Shown here one piece after another: positions 8,914 to 17,120 of a stretch of DNA of 59,773 nucleotides; within the stretch, counting starts at the first letter, position 1; every line of letters starts with the position of its first letter. Both the position numbers and the translations under genes were made by a program. The stretch comes from Paenibacillus sediminis. Its GTDB lineage: Bacteria; Bacillota; Bacilli; Paenibacillales; Paenibacillaceae. The stretch is taken from contig NZ_JAGGKP010000015.1 of NCBI RefSeq assembly GCF_017873765.1, forward strand, positions 1 to 59,773, read 5' to 3'. The notes under the pieces were generated by a model. The model was not told where the DNA came from. It saw only the letters and a list, made by a program, of their open reading frames with translations, and searched no databases.

Positions 8914-9168
8914 TTATTTTGTCACAGGTACAGGAATTTCTGAAATGCAATCGCTGCAAACAATTTTTCCTTTGAAGTATGTAACGTTCTCTGCATTGCC
9001 ACAGAAGATACAAGCAGGTTCATATTTTTTGAGCATAATGCGCTCGCCGTCTACATAAATTTCAAGAGCATCTTTCTCGCCAATGCCAAGTGTGCGACGT
9101 AATTCTATAGGAATAACAACACGTCCTAGTTCGTCTACTTTTCTTACAATACCTGTTGATTTCATCAT
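8914..9168 (-). CDS. abrB: transition-state regulator AbrB with C-terminal CxxC-x14-CxxC
   Basis: AbrB represses stationary-phase and sporulation genes during growth. Residues 1-50 (MMKSTGIVRKVDELGRVVIP onward) are nearly the same as the DNA-binding swapped-hairpin domain of B. subtilis AbrB. The C-terminal multimerisation part differs: it carries Cys53, Cys56, Cys71 and Cys74 in a CxxC-x14-CxxC arrangement that looks like a zinc ribbon, whereas the B. subtilis protein has no such pairs. I chose ATG 9168 (84 residues); ATG 9165 is possible, and the longer upstream reading lacks a ribosome binding site. It is on the - strand, has its own promoter at 9255-9283 and is divergent from the HD gene. 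Confidence 0.93.
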   Translation of the reverse strand: MMKSTGIVRKVDELGRVVIPIELRRTLGIGEKDALEIYVDGERIMLKKYEPACIFCGNAENVTYFKGKIVCSDCISEIPVPVTK

Positions 9169-9214
9169 GATTAATATTGCTCCTCTCTCACCGTATAAAT
9201 AATATAATTTTTTG

Positions 9215-9231
9215 TATGTCATAATTCGACA
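9215..9231 (-). promoter_or_regulatory. tandem Spo0A boxes downstream of the abrB promoter
   Basis: On the - strand TGTCGAA (9225-9231) matches the Spo0A core TGNCGAA exactly, and TGACATA (9215-9221) follows exactly 10 bp on as a weaker second copy. They fall about +17 to +33 relative to the predicted start, the same unusual downstream position as the two Spo0A boxes that let Spo0A-P repress abrB in B. subtilis. Confidence 0.75.
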
Positions 9232-9254
9232 TTGTTCTATCTATTATGATATTA

Positions 9255-9283
9255 ATAATACCAACCTTTCCCAAATCAGTCAA
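9255..9283 (-). promoter_or_regulatory. sigma-A promoter of abrB
   Basis: On the - strand: -35 TTGACT (9283-9278), a 17-bp spacer, -10 TATTAT (9260-9255). The predicted start is near 9248, about 80 nt before the abrB ATG. Confidence 0.85.
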
Positions 9284-9400
9284 CCTATAAAAATTTTTTA
9301 CAGTTGAAAAAAAGGTTAATATTTCGAGAATGTGTAATTTGTCAATGTTTATTCACATTTTTTAATACTTTACTATCAAAAAGTAATGGAAAATATTATT

Positions 9401-9437
9401 TGATATAATACGACACAATTCGACATAAAGTGTCGAA
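9401..9437 (+). promoter_or_regulatory. extended -10 promoter overlapped by Spo0A-box candidates, HD gene
   Basis: TGATATAAT (9401-9409) is a perfect extended -10 element; no -35 is evident. Immediately over and after it are TACGACA (9409-9415) and TTCGACA (9419-9425), 10 bp apart, which are inverse-orientation Spo0A cores (TGTCGTA and TGTCGAA), and a direct TGTCGAA at 9431-9437. The arrangement suggests repression of the downstream HD gene by Spo0A-P. The 9169-9530 gap otherwise holds only A/T-rich DNA and the abrB promoter. Confidence 0.55.
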
Positions 9438-9530
9438 ATTCTCGAAAATCACTTGTCTATTATGTGAAATTTTCAATTTATTTTCAATATAAATCTTTGG
9501 AAATCGATACAATTTGAAGGAGATGAGACT

Positions 9531-10835
9531 GTGGCGAGCAATAACCAGTTGTTAAGAGAAGAGAAAGTGTTCAAAGATCCTGTTCATAATTACATTCATG
9601 TTCAAGATGAGGTCATCTGGTCACTTATTAATACATATGAATTTCAAAGGCTTCGTCGCATCAGGCAATTAGGAACTTCCTTTCTAACCTTCCATGGTGC
9701 TGAACACAGCAGATTTTCTCATTCACTTGGAGTCTATGAGATTACTAGACGGATTATTTCTCAATTTGAGAGAGGCAGTTATACGGATTGGCCCAAGGAA
9801 GAGAGAATTGTCGCTCTCTGCGCAGCTCTGCTGCATGATTTAGGGCATGGGCCATTCTCCCATTCTATAGAAGAAGCTTTTCATATGAATCATGAGGATT
9901 GGACTTGCCGTATTATTCTTGGCAACACGGAAGTGAATCAAGTCTTAACGCAAGTTCATCACGAACTGCCGGCCAAAGTCGCTTCTGTTGTATCTAAACA
10001 GTATGAAAAGGCGATCGTTGTCAATTTGGTGTCGAGTCCGCTAGATGCCGACCGAATGGATTATTTGCTTCGCGATGCTTATTTTACAGGAGTCGAATAT
10101 GGTACCATTGATATGGATCGGATTATAAGAATGCTGAGACCTTATCATAATCGAGTGGTTGTGAAAGAATCCGGAATGCACGCCGTTGAAGACTATTTAA
10201 TGTCACGTTACCAAATGTACTGGCAAGTTTACTTTCATCCTGTAACGAGAAGCTCGGAGATCATTTTGCGTCAAATATTCCGCCGTGCAAAAGAGCTGTA
10301 TGAGGCAGGACACAAATTCCGCTTCTTGATTCATCCGCTTCCAGCTTTATTTCATAAAGATCTTACGGTGCAGGAATACTTAATGCTGGATGAATCGCTG
10401 ATCCAAACTGCATTTTCGCAGTGGGTATATGAAGAAGATGAGCTTCTGAGCGATTTATGCGCGAGATTTATGTCACGAAAGCTATATAAATATGTAGAAT
10501 TAGACCCGGCAGATTATGAAAAAGTTGACGAGATTCGCCGAGCTTTTCTGCAGGCAGGACTCAATCCAGATTATGATATGGAAATCGATTTTCCATCGGA
10601 TCAACCTTATAAAGTATTCGGCGCAGGCGATAAAATAAATGAACAGATTTTACTGCTGGACCGAGAGGAGAACTTGCGGGAAATTTCTGAAGTGTCTGAT
10701 ATTGTCCGTTCGATCAGCGGTATTCAGCGGGGGAAAGTATACTTATACTTCCCGGAAAATAAACTTGCATCGGTGAAGGGAAATTTGCCGGTACATATTG
10801 CACGCATTTTTGAACGAACTGACTTCCGTTCATGA
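9531..10835 (+). CDS. HD-domain phosphohydrolase, YwfO-like (dGTPase/SAMHD1 family)
   Basis: A 434-residue metal-dependent phosphohydrolase of the HD superfamily, closest in length and motifs to B. subtilis YwfO. The metal-binding set is visible: His64 in RFSHSLGVYE, His102-Asp103 in LLHDLGHGPFSH with further His107-type residues, and the later Asp in SSPLDADRMDYLLRDAYFTG. Relatives hydrolyse dNTPs or other nucleotides; the substrate here is not known. GTG is the start, preceded by AAGGAGATGA. It occupies the slot where B. subtilis has metS, between abrB and tatD. Regulation by Spo0A-P is suggested by boxes on its promoter. Confidence 0.85.
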   Translation: MASNNQLLREEKVFKDPVHNYIHVQDEVIWSLINTYEFQRLRRIRQLGTSFLTFHGAEHSRFSHSLGVYEITRRIISQFERGSYTDWPKEERIVALCAALLHDLGHGPFSHSIEEAFHMNHEDWTCRIILGNTEVNQVLTQVHHELPAKVASVVSKQYEKAIVVNLVSSPLDADRMDYLLRDAYFTGVEYGTIDMDRIIRMLRPYHNRVVVKESGMHAVEDYLMSRYQMYWQVYFHPVTRSSEIILRQIFRRAKELYEAGHKFRFLIHPLPALFHKDLTVQEYLMLDESLIQTAFSQWVYEEDELLSDLCARFMSRKLYKYVELDPADYEKVDEIRRAFLQAGLNPDYDMEIDFPSDQPYKVFGAGDKINEQILLLDREENLREISEVSDIVRSISGIQRGKVYLYFPENKLASVKGNLPVHIARIFERTDFRS

Positions 10836-10860
10836 AGCAGACTTAAGAAAGGGGATTTAC

Positions 10861-11634
10861 ATGATAGAGTTATTTGATACGCATACACATTTAGATGCAC
10901 CGCAATTTGATGAAGACCGCGAAGATACTATAGCGCGTGCGGTAGAAGCGGGTGTCACTCGAATGATAAATATCGGGTTTAATCGGGAGACAATTCCGAC
11001 AACAATGAAACTTGCTGAAAAATACGATTTTATATATGCAGCTGTCGGCTGGCATCCTGTCGATGCGGTCACGATGAAAGATGGGGATTTAGATTGGATC
11101 GCATCTTTATGCAGTCATGAGAAAGTAGTTGCCATTGGAGAAATTGGACTCGATTATTACTGGGATACATCCCCTAAAGACGTTCAGCATCATGTATTGC
11201 GCCAGCAAATTGGACTTGCTCGTGAACTGAATATGCCGATTGTTATTCATAATCGCGACGCACATGAAGATATCGTGAAAATTTTACGTGAAGAGAAAGC
11301 AAGTGAAGTGGGCGGAGTAATGCACTCCTTTTCCGGCAGCTGGGAAACGGCTAAAATGTGCTTAAATATGGGATTCCATATCTCTTTTGGCGGCCCCATT
11401 ACGTTTAAGAATGCGAAGCAGCCAAAAGAAGTATTGGCGGAGGTTCCAATGGACAGATTGCTCATTGAGACGGACTCCCCTTATTTAACTCCTCATCCAT
11501 ACCGTGGAAAAAGAAATGAGTCTGGATATGTGAAACTTGTGGCAGAAGCAGCAGCTGAAATTAAAGGCGTCTCTGTGGAGGAAATTGCTAGCATTACGAC
11601 CCAAAATGCACTGGAACGATTTGGTATTCGTTAA
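10861..11634 (+). CDS. tatD: TatD family metal-dependent DNase
   Basis: A 257-residue TIM-barrel nuclease/hydrolase (YabD in B. subtilis) with 3'-5' exonuclease activity in characterised family members. It shows FDTHTHLD (metal-binding His8 and His10), GEIGLDYYWD (metal-binding Glu), VIHNRDAH, MHSFSG and ETDSPYLTPHP with the conserved Asp. ATG 10861 has AAAGGGG about 8 nt upstream and gives the canonical start. The preceding gene ends 25 nt earlier. It is followed by a 716-nt intergenic region holding the riboswitch. Confidence 0.93.
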   Translation: MIELFDTHTHLDAPQFDEDREDTIARAVEAGVTRMINIGFNRETIPTTMKLAEKYDFIYAAVGWHPVDAVTMKDGDLDWIASLCSHEKVVAIGEIGLDYYWDTSPKDVQHHVLRQQIGLARELNMPIVIHNRDAHEDIVKILREEKASEVGGVMHSFSGSWETAKMCLNMGFHISFGGPITFKNAKQPKEVLAEVPMDRLLIETDSPYLTPHPYRGKRNESGYVKLVAEAAAEIKGVSVEEIASITTQNALERFGIR

Positions 11635-11660
11635 AATAACGAGTATTTGTTATAAAAAAA
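11625..11660 (+). terminator. weak terminator-like hairpin at the end of tatD
   Basis: TATTCGTT (11625-11632, overlapping the stop codon) pairs with AACGAGTA (11638-11645) with one U-G pair, followed by TTTGTTAT. The U run is poor, so its efficiency is doubtful. Confidence 0.4.
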
Positions 11661-11756
11661 GAAGCTAGAGCGATATATATGTGAGTTTTAATTAGAAAAC
11701 AGAAGAAGATTACAATTTTTTAACTATTAATTAAGAAAAATGTGGTTGATTACTCC

Positions 11757-11786
11757 TTTACAACATGCATCGAAACACGTTATCAT
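11757..11786 (+). promoter_or_regulatory. candidate sigma-A promoter for the riboswitch transcript
   Basis: TTTACA (11757-11762), an 18-bp spacer and TATCAT (11781-11786), about 90 nt before the conserved riboswitch core. No better pair is visible in 11646-11860, which is A/T-rich and otherwise featureless. Confidence 0.45.
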
Positions 11787-11873
11787 CTTTTCAGTGCTTT
11801 AATGCTGAATCAAAAATGGTACATATTTCCTAGTTTTTCATCTGGGAATAGACTATTTTGGTTCCGCAGGACC

Positions 11874-12071
11874 AGTCTCGCTGAGTCTCCGACAACGGAG
11901 AACGGGGGAACCGATGCAGATGTCGCAGATAGCAATTTGAGCGACTCTGTAGTTGATTTCTTCTTGGGTCTCAGGGGTGAATTCAAGAGTCTACGCCATG
12001 AGCGCAGGTCTCGAGATAGGGCTTCTCTCAAGCCCGAACCCGACAGCTAACCCCGTAAGCGTATCGAGAGA
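11874..12071 (+). promoter_or_regulatory. cyclic di-AMP (ydaO/yuaA) riboswitch
   Basis: The conserved blocks of the ydaO/yuaA class appear in order: the GGGGGAACC segment (11904-11912), GGGGTGAATTC (11974-11984), and CCCGAACCCGACAGCTAACC with CCGTAAGCG (about 12033-12061). The outer P1 helix can form between TCTCG near 11876-11880 and CGAGA near 12065-12069. A strong terminator follows at 12113, so high c-di-AMP should stop transcription before the downstream yabE-type cell-wall gene. Short reading frames crossing this stretch on both strands are not genes. Confidence 0.93.
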
Positions 12072-12112
12072 GGCTACGATCGTGTTTCCGATTTCCGTTA
12101 TTTCAATTTCGG

Positions 12113-12161
12113 GAAGCCACGAAAGAGTTCCTCTTACTCTTTCTGTGGCTTCTTTTGTTTT
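12113..12161 (+). terminator. expression-platform terminator of the c-di-AMP riboswitch
   Basis: GAAGCCAC (12113-12120) pairs with GTGGCTTC (12145-12152) and AAAGAGT (12122-12128) with ACTCTTT (12136-12142), then TTTTGTTTT. After it (12162-12350) lies a readthrough leader with one hairpin, TAACGAT (12216-12222) against ATCGTTA (12249-12255), whose role is unknown. Confidence 0.93.
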
Positions 12162-12350
12162 GAATAAAGGAAAGCTTGTCATCATACTGTGTGTATAACA
12201 GGAAGTGACTGTGAATAACGATCAGACTGGGACCGCGGTGCAGGGCGCATCGTTACCACCTGTGTGCTCTGTATTAAATTTTATATAGTCACGTCTATTT
12301 GTAATCATGTATTAACCTAGATGGCGGGGCTATGAAGGAGGACGGAAGAA

Positions 12351-13481
12351 ATGGGCATTTTCCAACCAGAAGACACCCATGGTTCACGATCATCCAGCAT
12401 GTCTTACGCGTTGCGATTTAAGCATGTGAATGTGCGCCACTTATCAGTAGTCGCTATCATCTCAGTCGTGCTTACAATCATGATCTTAGTATGGATTAAT
12501 GGTCAGTCCGACAAACAGATCTACCTTGTTGTAGACGGTCAGACCCAAGCGGTAGAAACCCGCAAATCGATGTTGCATGAAGTACTAGCTGAGCAGTCGA
12601 TCGTTCTGAATCCACAGGACCGAGTATCGATGCCGCTGAACAGTACTTTAAGTGATGGAGACAAAGTTGTTATCGAGCACGCTGTAGCTGTCCATGTGAC
12701 GGCAGACGGCAGTAAGCAAATGAAATATACAACAGGAAATACAGTTAAGAACGCATTAGAACAACTCGGATTTCAGTTATCCAGTAACGATAAGGTATAT
12801 CCTTCACTGGATAGTCCGGTCTCTGCCAACATGAACATTAAGGTCGTACGAGTCGAGAAGAAGACTGTACAGCGCAGAACAACGGTTCCTTTCAGCGTTG
12901 TGAAGACAAGTGATCCGAGCTTACCGAAAGGTAAAACGAAAGTTGTGCAAGACGGACAATCTGGAGTCGTTATTCAACATATTGAGCAAACATATCAAGA
13001 CGGCAAACTCGTGTCGTCAGTATTGATTGATAAAGAGGTTCAGAAGAACCTCGTTCATAAGGTAGTTGCAGTTGGTACAAAGAAAAGTGTGATTCAAACC
13101 GCTGCCCTATCGACGAGAAATGTGAGCGCCAGTCCGAATAGGATCGTGAGAGCTGGAATATCGTTTAAGTACAAAAAAGTGCTAAAAAACGTATCCTTAA
13201 CAGCTTATTCTACTGAAGAACCAGGCATTGGCACGAGAACGGCCACTGGCACAAGAGTGACAGAAGGACGTACCATCGCTGTTGATAAGAGGGTTGTCCC
13301 ACTCGGCTGGTGGGTATATATCGAAGGTATCGGCTTCCGCCGTGCAGAAGATACAGGCGGCGCCATTAAGGGTAACAAAATGGATGTATATTACGATACA
13401 CTCGAAAGTGCTAAAAGCTTCGGACGGAAAACCGGCCGTACCGTTTATGTAATCGGTCCTGTAAAACCTGAGCTTAACTAG
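12351..13481 (+). CDS. yabE: YabE-type cell-wall protein: DUF348 repeats, G5 and 3D domains
   Basis: A 376-residue membrane-anchored, surface-facing protein. One transmembrane segment (about 28-48, VVAIISVVLTIMILVWI) is followed by two DUF348 units (about 55-95 and 110-150, LVVDGQTQAVETR and VHVTADGSKQMKYT), a G5-like segment (about 165-230), and a C-terminal 3D double-psi barrel (about 285-372) carrying LTAYSTEE, AVDKRVVPLGWWVYIEG, RRAEDTGGAIKG and MDVYY with the three conserved Asp. The 3D domain is found in lytic transglycosylase-like (Rpf-type) enzymes, so peptidoglycan cleavage is likely but unproven. ATG has GGAGGA 11 nt before it. The upstream c-di-AMP riboswitch would tie it to osmotic and cell-wall stress signalling. 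Confidence 0.9.
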   Translation: MGIFQPEDTHGSRSSSMSYALRFKHVNVRHLSVVAIISVVLTIMILVWINGQSDKQIYLVVDGQTQAVETRKSMLHEVLAEQSIVLNPQDRVSMPLNSTLSDGDKVVIEHAVAVHVTADGSKQMKYTTGNTVKNALEQLGFQLSSNDKVYPSLDSPVSANMNIKVVRVEKKTVQRRTTVPFSVVKTSDPSLPKGKTKVVQDGQSGVVIQHIEQTYQDGKLVSSVLIDKEVQKNLVHKVVAVGTKKSVIQTAALSTRNVSASPNRIVRAGISFKYKKVLKNVSLTAYSTEEPGIGTRTATGTRVTEGRTIAVDKRVVPLGWWVYIEGIGFRRAEDTGGAIKGNKMDVYYDTLESAKSFGRKTGRTVYVIGPVKPELN

Positions 13482-13556
13482 TACCTATTATTTTGTTACT
13501 TATTTTACAATCAAAAGCTTATGTTATAGTATTAAGATCATGAATATCTCATGCTA

Positions 13557-13587
13557 AAGAAGAGGATCATATCCTCTTCTTTTTTAT
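13557..13587 (+). terminator. rho-independent terminator after yabE
   Basis: Perfect 11-bp stem AAGAAGAGGAT (13557-13567) with ATCCTCTTCTT (13571-13581), a 3-nt loop and a T run. Confidence 0.93.
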
Positions 13588-13626
13588 CTATAATTAGACA
13601 AGTTACATCAAAGGGAGAAGTACCTA

Positions 13627-14172
13627 ATGATTAAAGAAGTGATTGTCGTAGAGGGCCGAGATGATACGGTTGCCGTTAAACGGGCCGTAGATGCCGATAC
13701 TATAGAGACAGGCGGTTCTGCTATCAACGCTAATACCATTAAACGTATAAAACTTGCTCAGGAGCGGCGAGGAGTTATTATTTTGACCGATCCCGATCAT
13801 GCAGGAGAACGTATTCGCAAAATCATTTCACAGCGTGTTCCAGGGTGCAAACATGCGTTTATTCCAGAGGCGGACGCGACTCGCAAAGGGGATATCGGCG
13901 TAGAGAACGCTTCGCCAGAAGCCATTCGCACCGCATTGTCGCGAGTACATACGGAATATGACGAATCAGAGGGTCTCATTGACTGGGAAGATTTAATAGA
14001 GGCAGGGTTAATTGTCCATCCTAATGCAGCCGCACGGCGCATGGCAATGGGTAACATTCTCGGGATCGGATATTGTAATGGCAAACAATTTCATAAGCGG
14101 CTACGCATTTTTAAAATTAGCAGAGAAGAATTTGCAAAGGCGCTTACTCAAATCGAAAAAGAAGGATTGTGA
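13627..14172 (+). CDS. rnmV: ribonuclease M5
   Basis: Cleaves both ends of the 5S rRNA precursor in a double-stranded region, with ribosomal protein L18 as cofactor. The 181 residues begin with the Toprim domain: VVEGRDDTVAVKRA (catalytic Glu and the DD pair) and ILTDPDHAGERIRK (DxD-like acidic site). The C-terminal half provides RNA binding. ATG follows AAAGGGAGAA. It lies directly ahead of rsmA, as in B. subtilis, and its substrate gene is at the start of this window. Confidence 0.95.
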   Translation: MIKEVIVVEGRDDTVAVKRAVDADTIETGGSAINANTIKRIKLAQERRGVIILTDPDHAGERIRKIISQRVPGCKHAFIPEADATRKGDIGVENASPEAIRTALSRVHTEYDESEGLIDWEDLIEAGLIVHPNAAARRMAMGNILGIGYCNGKQFHKRLRIFKISREEFAKALTQIEKEGL

Positions 14173-15063
<891 letters not shown>

Positions 15064-15113
15064 TTCTTTCTTTTTGCCTGCGAATAGATTATGGCTAATT
15101 GCTTCTTCCGAGT

Positions 15114-15142
15114 AACCAATCTTGGTGTCTGCCCATACGATG
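15114..15142 (+). promoter_or_regulatory. candidate sigma-K promoter of yabG
   Basis: AACC (15114-15117), exactly 16 bp, then CATACGATG (15134-15142), against a sigma-K consensus of mACm-N16-CATAnnnTA. B. subtilis yabG is sigma-K dependent. The predicted start would fall near the ribosome binding site (15148-15154), leaving a very short leader, which lowers confidence. Confidence 0.4.
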
Positions 15143-15162
15143 GGGAAGAGGTGATTTTCTTG

Positions 15163-16071
15163 ATGAACTTAGGAGACTTGGTTGTCCGTAAGTCATACGG
15201 GGGCGATGTGACCTTCCGAGTGGAAGAGGTACGGAATAATCAGGCGATTATCAAAGGGACAGAATTCCGGTTATTGGCTGACAGCCCTCTATACGATTTA
15301 ATCAAGGTCCCCTTTACACCGACTAACTCTAAGGAACAGCAAGCGCAGATTAAAGCGGCAGAATCGATGAGATTGCTTAGTGAAGAGCGTAAGAAGCAAG
15401 CTGAACGGAGCCCAGAAGGCTTGGTTCAAGATTGGTACAATCAAGGTTACGTTCAAGGTGAGCTTGCATATTTTGAAATACCGGGTAAAGTTCTTCATTT
15501 GGATGGGGATCCGAATTATTTAAAAAAAAGTATGAATGTATATGAGAAGCTGAAAATTCCAACAGAGGGGCATTATGTCCACGAATCGAGTATGGCGAAC
15601 GCTCTTTATCGATTGTTGCCCCGTGTTCGTCCCGATATTGTGGTGATTACAGGTCATGACGGCGTGCTTAAGCATCGGCAAACTTATGATCTATACAGCT
15701 TAAACAGCTATAAAAATTCGCTTAACTTCGTTCAAGCTATTCGCGTCGCGCGTGAATATGAACGAAATTATGATACATTAACTATCGTTGCAGGGGCTTG
15801 TCAGTCTCATTTCGAGGCTCTGCTGCAAGCAGGAGCAAACTTCGCCAGTTCTCCGGGAAGAATCCTTATCCATGCGCTAGATCCCGTCTATGTTGCCGCT
15901 AAAGCCGCTTATACGTCGATACGAGACACTGTGAATATGGCTGATGTATTTCACAATACAATCAGCGGTTCACAAGGCGTTGGAGGCATCGAGACGAAAG
16001 GGACGTATAGAATAGGCCTGCCGCGACTGCAGGATCTGTCTATTCTGAAGGTGACCCCTTCTGCTATTTAA
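15163..16071 (+). CDS. yabG: sporulation-specific protease YabG
   Basis: YabG is a cysteine peptidase made in the mother cell that trims spore coat proteins such as SpoIVA and SafA for crosslinking. The 302 residues align with B. subtilis YabG from the start (NLGDLVVRKSYGGDVTFRV) through the conserved PGKVLHLDGD, DIVVITGHDG, IVAGACQSHFEALLQAGANFASSPGR and ALDPVYVAAK blocks; the Cys in GACQSHFE is the likely nucleophile. ATG 15163 has GAGGTGA about 8 nt upstream; an in-frame ATG at 15091 would add 24 residues not seen in homologues. Confidence 0.92.
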   Translation: MNLGDLVVRKSYGGDVTFRVEEVRNNQAIIKGTEFRLLADSPLYDLIKVPFTPTNSKEQQAQIKAAESMRLLSEERKKQAERSPEGLVQDWYNQGYVQGELAYFEIPGKVLHLDGDPNYLKKSMNVYEKLKIPTEGHYVHESSMANALYRLLPRVRPDIVVITGHDGVLKHRQTYDLYSLNSYKNSLNFVQAIRVAREYERNYDTLTIVAGACQSHFEALLQAGANFASSPGRILIHALDPVYVAAKAAYTSIRDTVNMADVFHNTISGSQGVGGIETKGTYRIGLPRLQDLSILKVTPSAI

Positions 16072-16093
16072 CATGTGAAAATGAATTCATGAC

Positions 16094-16119
16094 AACCTCC
16101 ATTTATGGGGGTTTTTGTT
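16094..16119 (+). terminator. rho-independent terminator after yabG
   Basis: AACCTCC (16094-16100) pairs with GGGGGTT (16107-16113), including one G-U, then TTTGTTTG. Confidence 0.8.
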
Positions 16120-16201
16120 TGTTTTTTCTTACATACGAGCGGATTTTATTCGCTGAAGAAGGGCAAAGTGAGGATTAAGCATGGATGTAAAAAAATATTC
16201 G

Positions 16202-16231
16202 TTGACAACACAAAAATGATACTGATATAAT
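16202..16231 (+). promoter_or_regulatory. sigma-A promoter P1 of veg
   Basis: Perfect TTGACA (16202-16207), an 18-bp spacer and perfect TATAAT (16226-16231). Confidence 0.9.
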
Positions 16232-16244
16232 TAATTATTTTAAT

Positions 16245-16273
16245 TTGACAAGAACCATCTTTTTTTGTATAAT
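16245..16273 (+). promoter_or_regulatory. sigma-A promoter P2 of veg
   Basis: Perfect TTGACA (16245-16250), a 17-bp spacer and perfect TATAAT (16268-16273), 14 bp after P1. The predicted start is near 16280, inside the ribosome binding region (16285-16291), so transcripts from P2 would have a very short leader. Confidence 0.9.
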
Positions 16274-16299
16274 GGACAAGGAAAGAGGTGGTTCAGGCA

Positions 16300-16575
16300 A
16301 TGGCAAAAAATGCGCTATTGGAAATCAAACGCAATCTCGAAGCTCATGTTGGGCAGAGAATATTGCTGAGGGCTAACGGTGGTCGACGTAAGACCATCGA
16401 ACGAACTGGCGTCTTGGAAGAAACCTACCCTTCTGTATTTATAGTCAAGCTGGATCAAGAACAGCAGACTTTTAAACGTGTGTCTTACAGTTATGCCGAT
16501 ATACTTACGGAATCTGTAGAAGTCACCGTCTGTGAAGACGAGGGCGAAATGCGGATTACGTATGTAAAATCGTAA
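16300..16575 (+). CDS. veg: Veg protein
   Basis: Veg is a small protein that stimulates biofilm matrix gene expression in B. subtilis and is linked to spore outgrowth; its biochemistry is unclear. The 91 residues include the hallmark [20 protein letters not shown] and [15 protein letters not shown] blocks. ATG 16300 has GAGGTGG at 8 nt and gives the family N-terminus [14 protein letters not shown]; an in-frame GTG at 16288 lies inside the ribosome binding site. Two consensus sigma-A promoters stand immediately upstream, matching the reputation of veg as one of the strongest vegetative promoters. Confidence 0.94.
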   Translation: MAKNALLEIKRNLEAHVGQRILLRANGGRRKTIERTGVLEETYPSVFIVKLDQEQQTFKRVSYSYADILTESVEVTVCEDEGEMRITYVKS

Positions 16576-16587
16576 TTTTTTGCAATC

Positions 16588-16616
16588 AAAGCAGCCTTTC
16601 TTAGGCTGCTTTTCGC
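16588..16616 (+). terminator. rho-independent terminator after veg
   Basis: Perfect 9-bp stem AAAGCAGCC (16588-16596) with GGCTGCTTT (16604-16612), then T-rich sequence. Confidence 0.9.
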
Positions 16617-16649
16617 ATTTATATATAAGTAATACTGGAATAATCGCTC

Positions 16650-16680
16650 AGAATGAGAAAGGGAAGGCCGAGGGATACTA
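16650..16680 (+). promoter_or_regulatory. candidate sigma-G promoter of sspF
   Basis: AGAATG (16650-16655), an 18-bp spacer and GATACTA (16674-16680), compared with a sigma-G consensus near TGAATA-N17/18-CATACTA. The -10 matches 6 of 7 and the -35 4 of 6. Confidence 0.42.
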
Positions 16681-16726
16681 TTCGCGAACCTTGAACATCC
16701 CCTATAATATCGAAGGAGGACTGGCG

Positions 16727-16912
16727 ATGTCGCGGAAAAGACGCAGCGTAATGTCGGAAACCCTGAAGTACGAATTGGCCAAGGATTTAGGTTTTTATGA
16801 TACGGTCCAGAAGGAAGGTTGGGGCGGTATTAAGGCTAAAGATGCAGGGAATATGGTGAAAAGAGCTATTCAGCTTGCTGAACAGGCTGCATCACGTAAC
16901 CAGCAACCCTAA
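16727..16912 (+). CDS. sspF: small acid-soluble spore protein SspF-type
   Basis: A DNA-binding SASP made in the forespore. The 61 residues follow B. subtilis SspF: basic start [44 protein letters not shown] and a Gln/Ala-rich tail. ATG 16727 is preceded by GAAGGAGGA (16712-16720). The conserved veg-sspF-ispE order is kept. A weak sigma-G-like promoter is visible at 16650. Confidence 0.93.
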   Translation: MSRKRRSVMSETLKYELAKDLGFYDTVQKEGWGGIKAKDAGNMVKRAIQLAEQAASRNQQP

Positions 16913-16924
16913 TAGGCACAAATC

Positions 16925-16957
16925 AAGCTTTCCGAGCAATCGGGAAGCTTTTCTTTT
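16925..16957 (+). terminator. rho-independent terminator after sspF
   Basis: AAGCTTTCCGA (16925-16935) pairs with TCGGGAAGCTT (16940-16950), with one U-G, then TTCTTTTTT. Confidence 0.9.
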
Positions 16958-17120
16958 TTGGCCTATTCGTTCTAGACCTTTTTGGGATAAAATGACTTGT
17001 AAGCATTAGTTTGCTAAGATGGAGTAGAAAATGTGAAAATATACCCTGAGATAGACGTAGGCAGACTGTTTTACATATAATATGTTAGGTTGTCCTAATG
17101 GAAAAGCTAAGGATTGGTGA

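Noticed and set aside
8861..9058. Small + strand frame starting with ATG after a GGAGA sequence
   Set aside because: It runs antisense through abrB, and its composition is that of the complement of a conserved gene.
11742..12198. Overlapping open frames on both strands between tatD and yabE
   Set aside because: They cross the riboswitch and its terminator, have no ribosome binding sites and their translations look random.
12225..12242. TGGGACCGCGG resembling the T-box antiterminator motif
   Set aside because: No stem I or specifier region precedes it, it lies after the riboswitch terminator, and the downstream gene is not an aminoacylation or amino acid gene.
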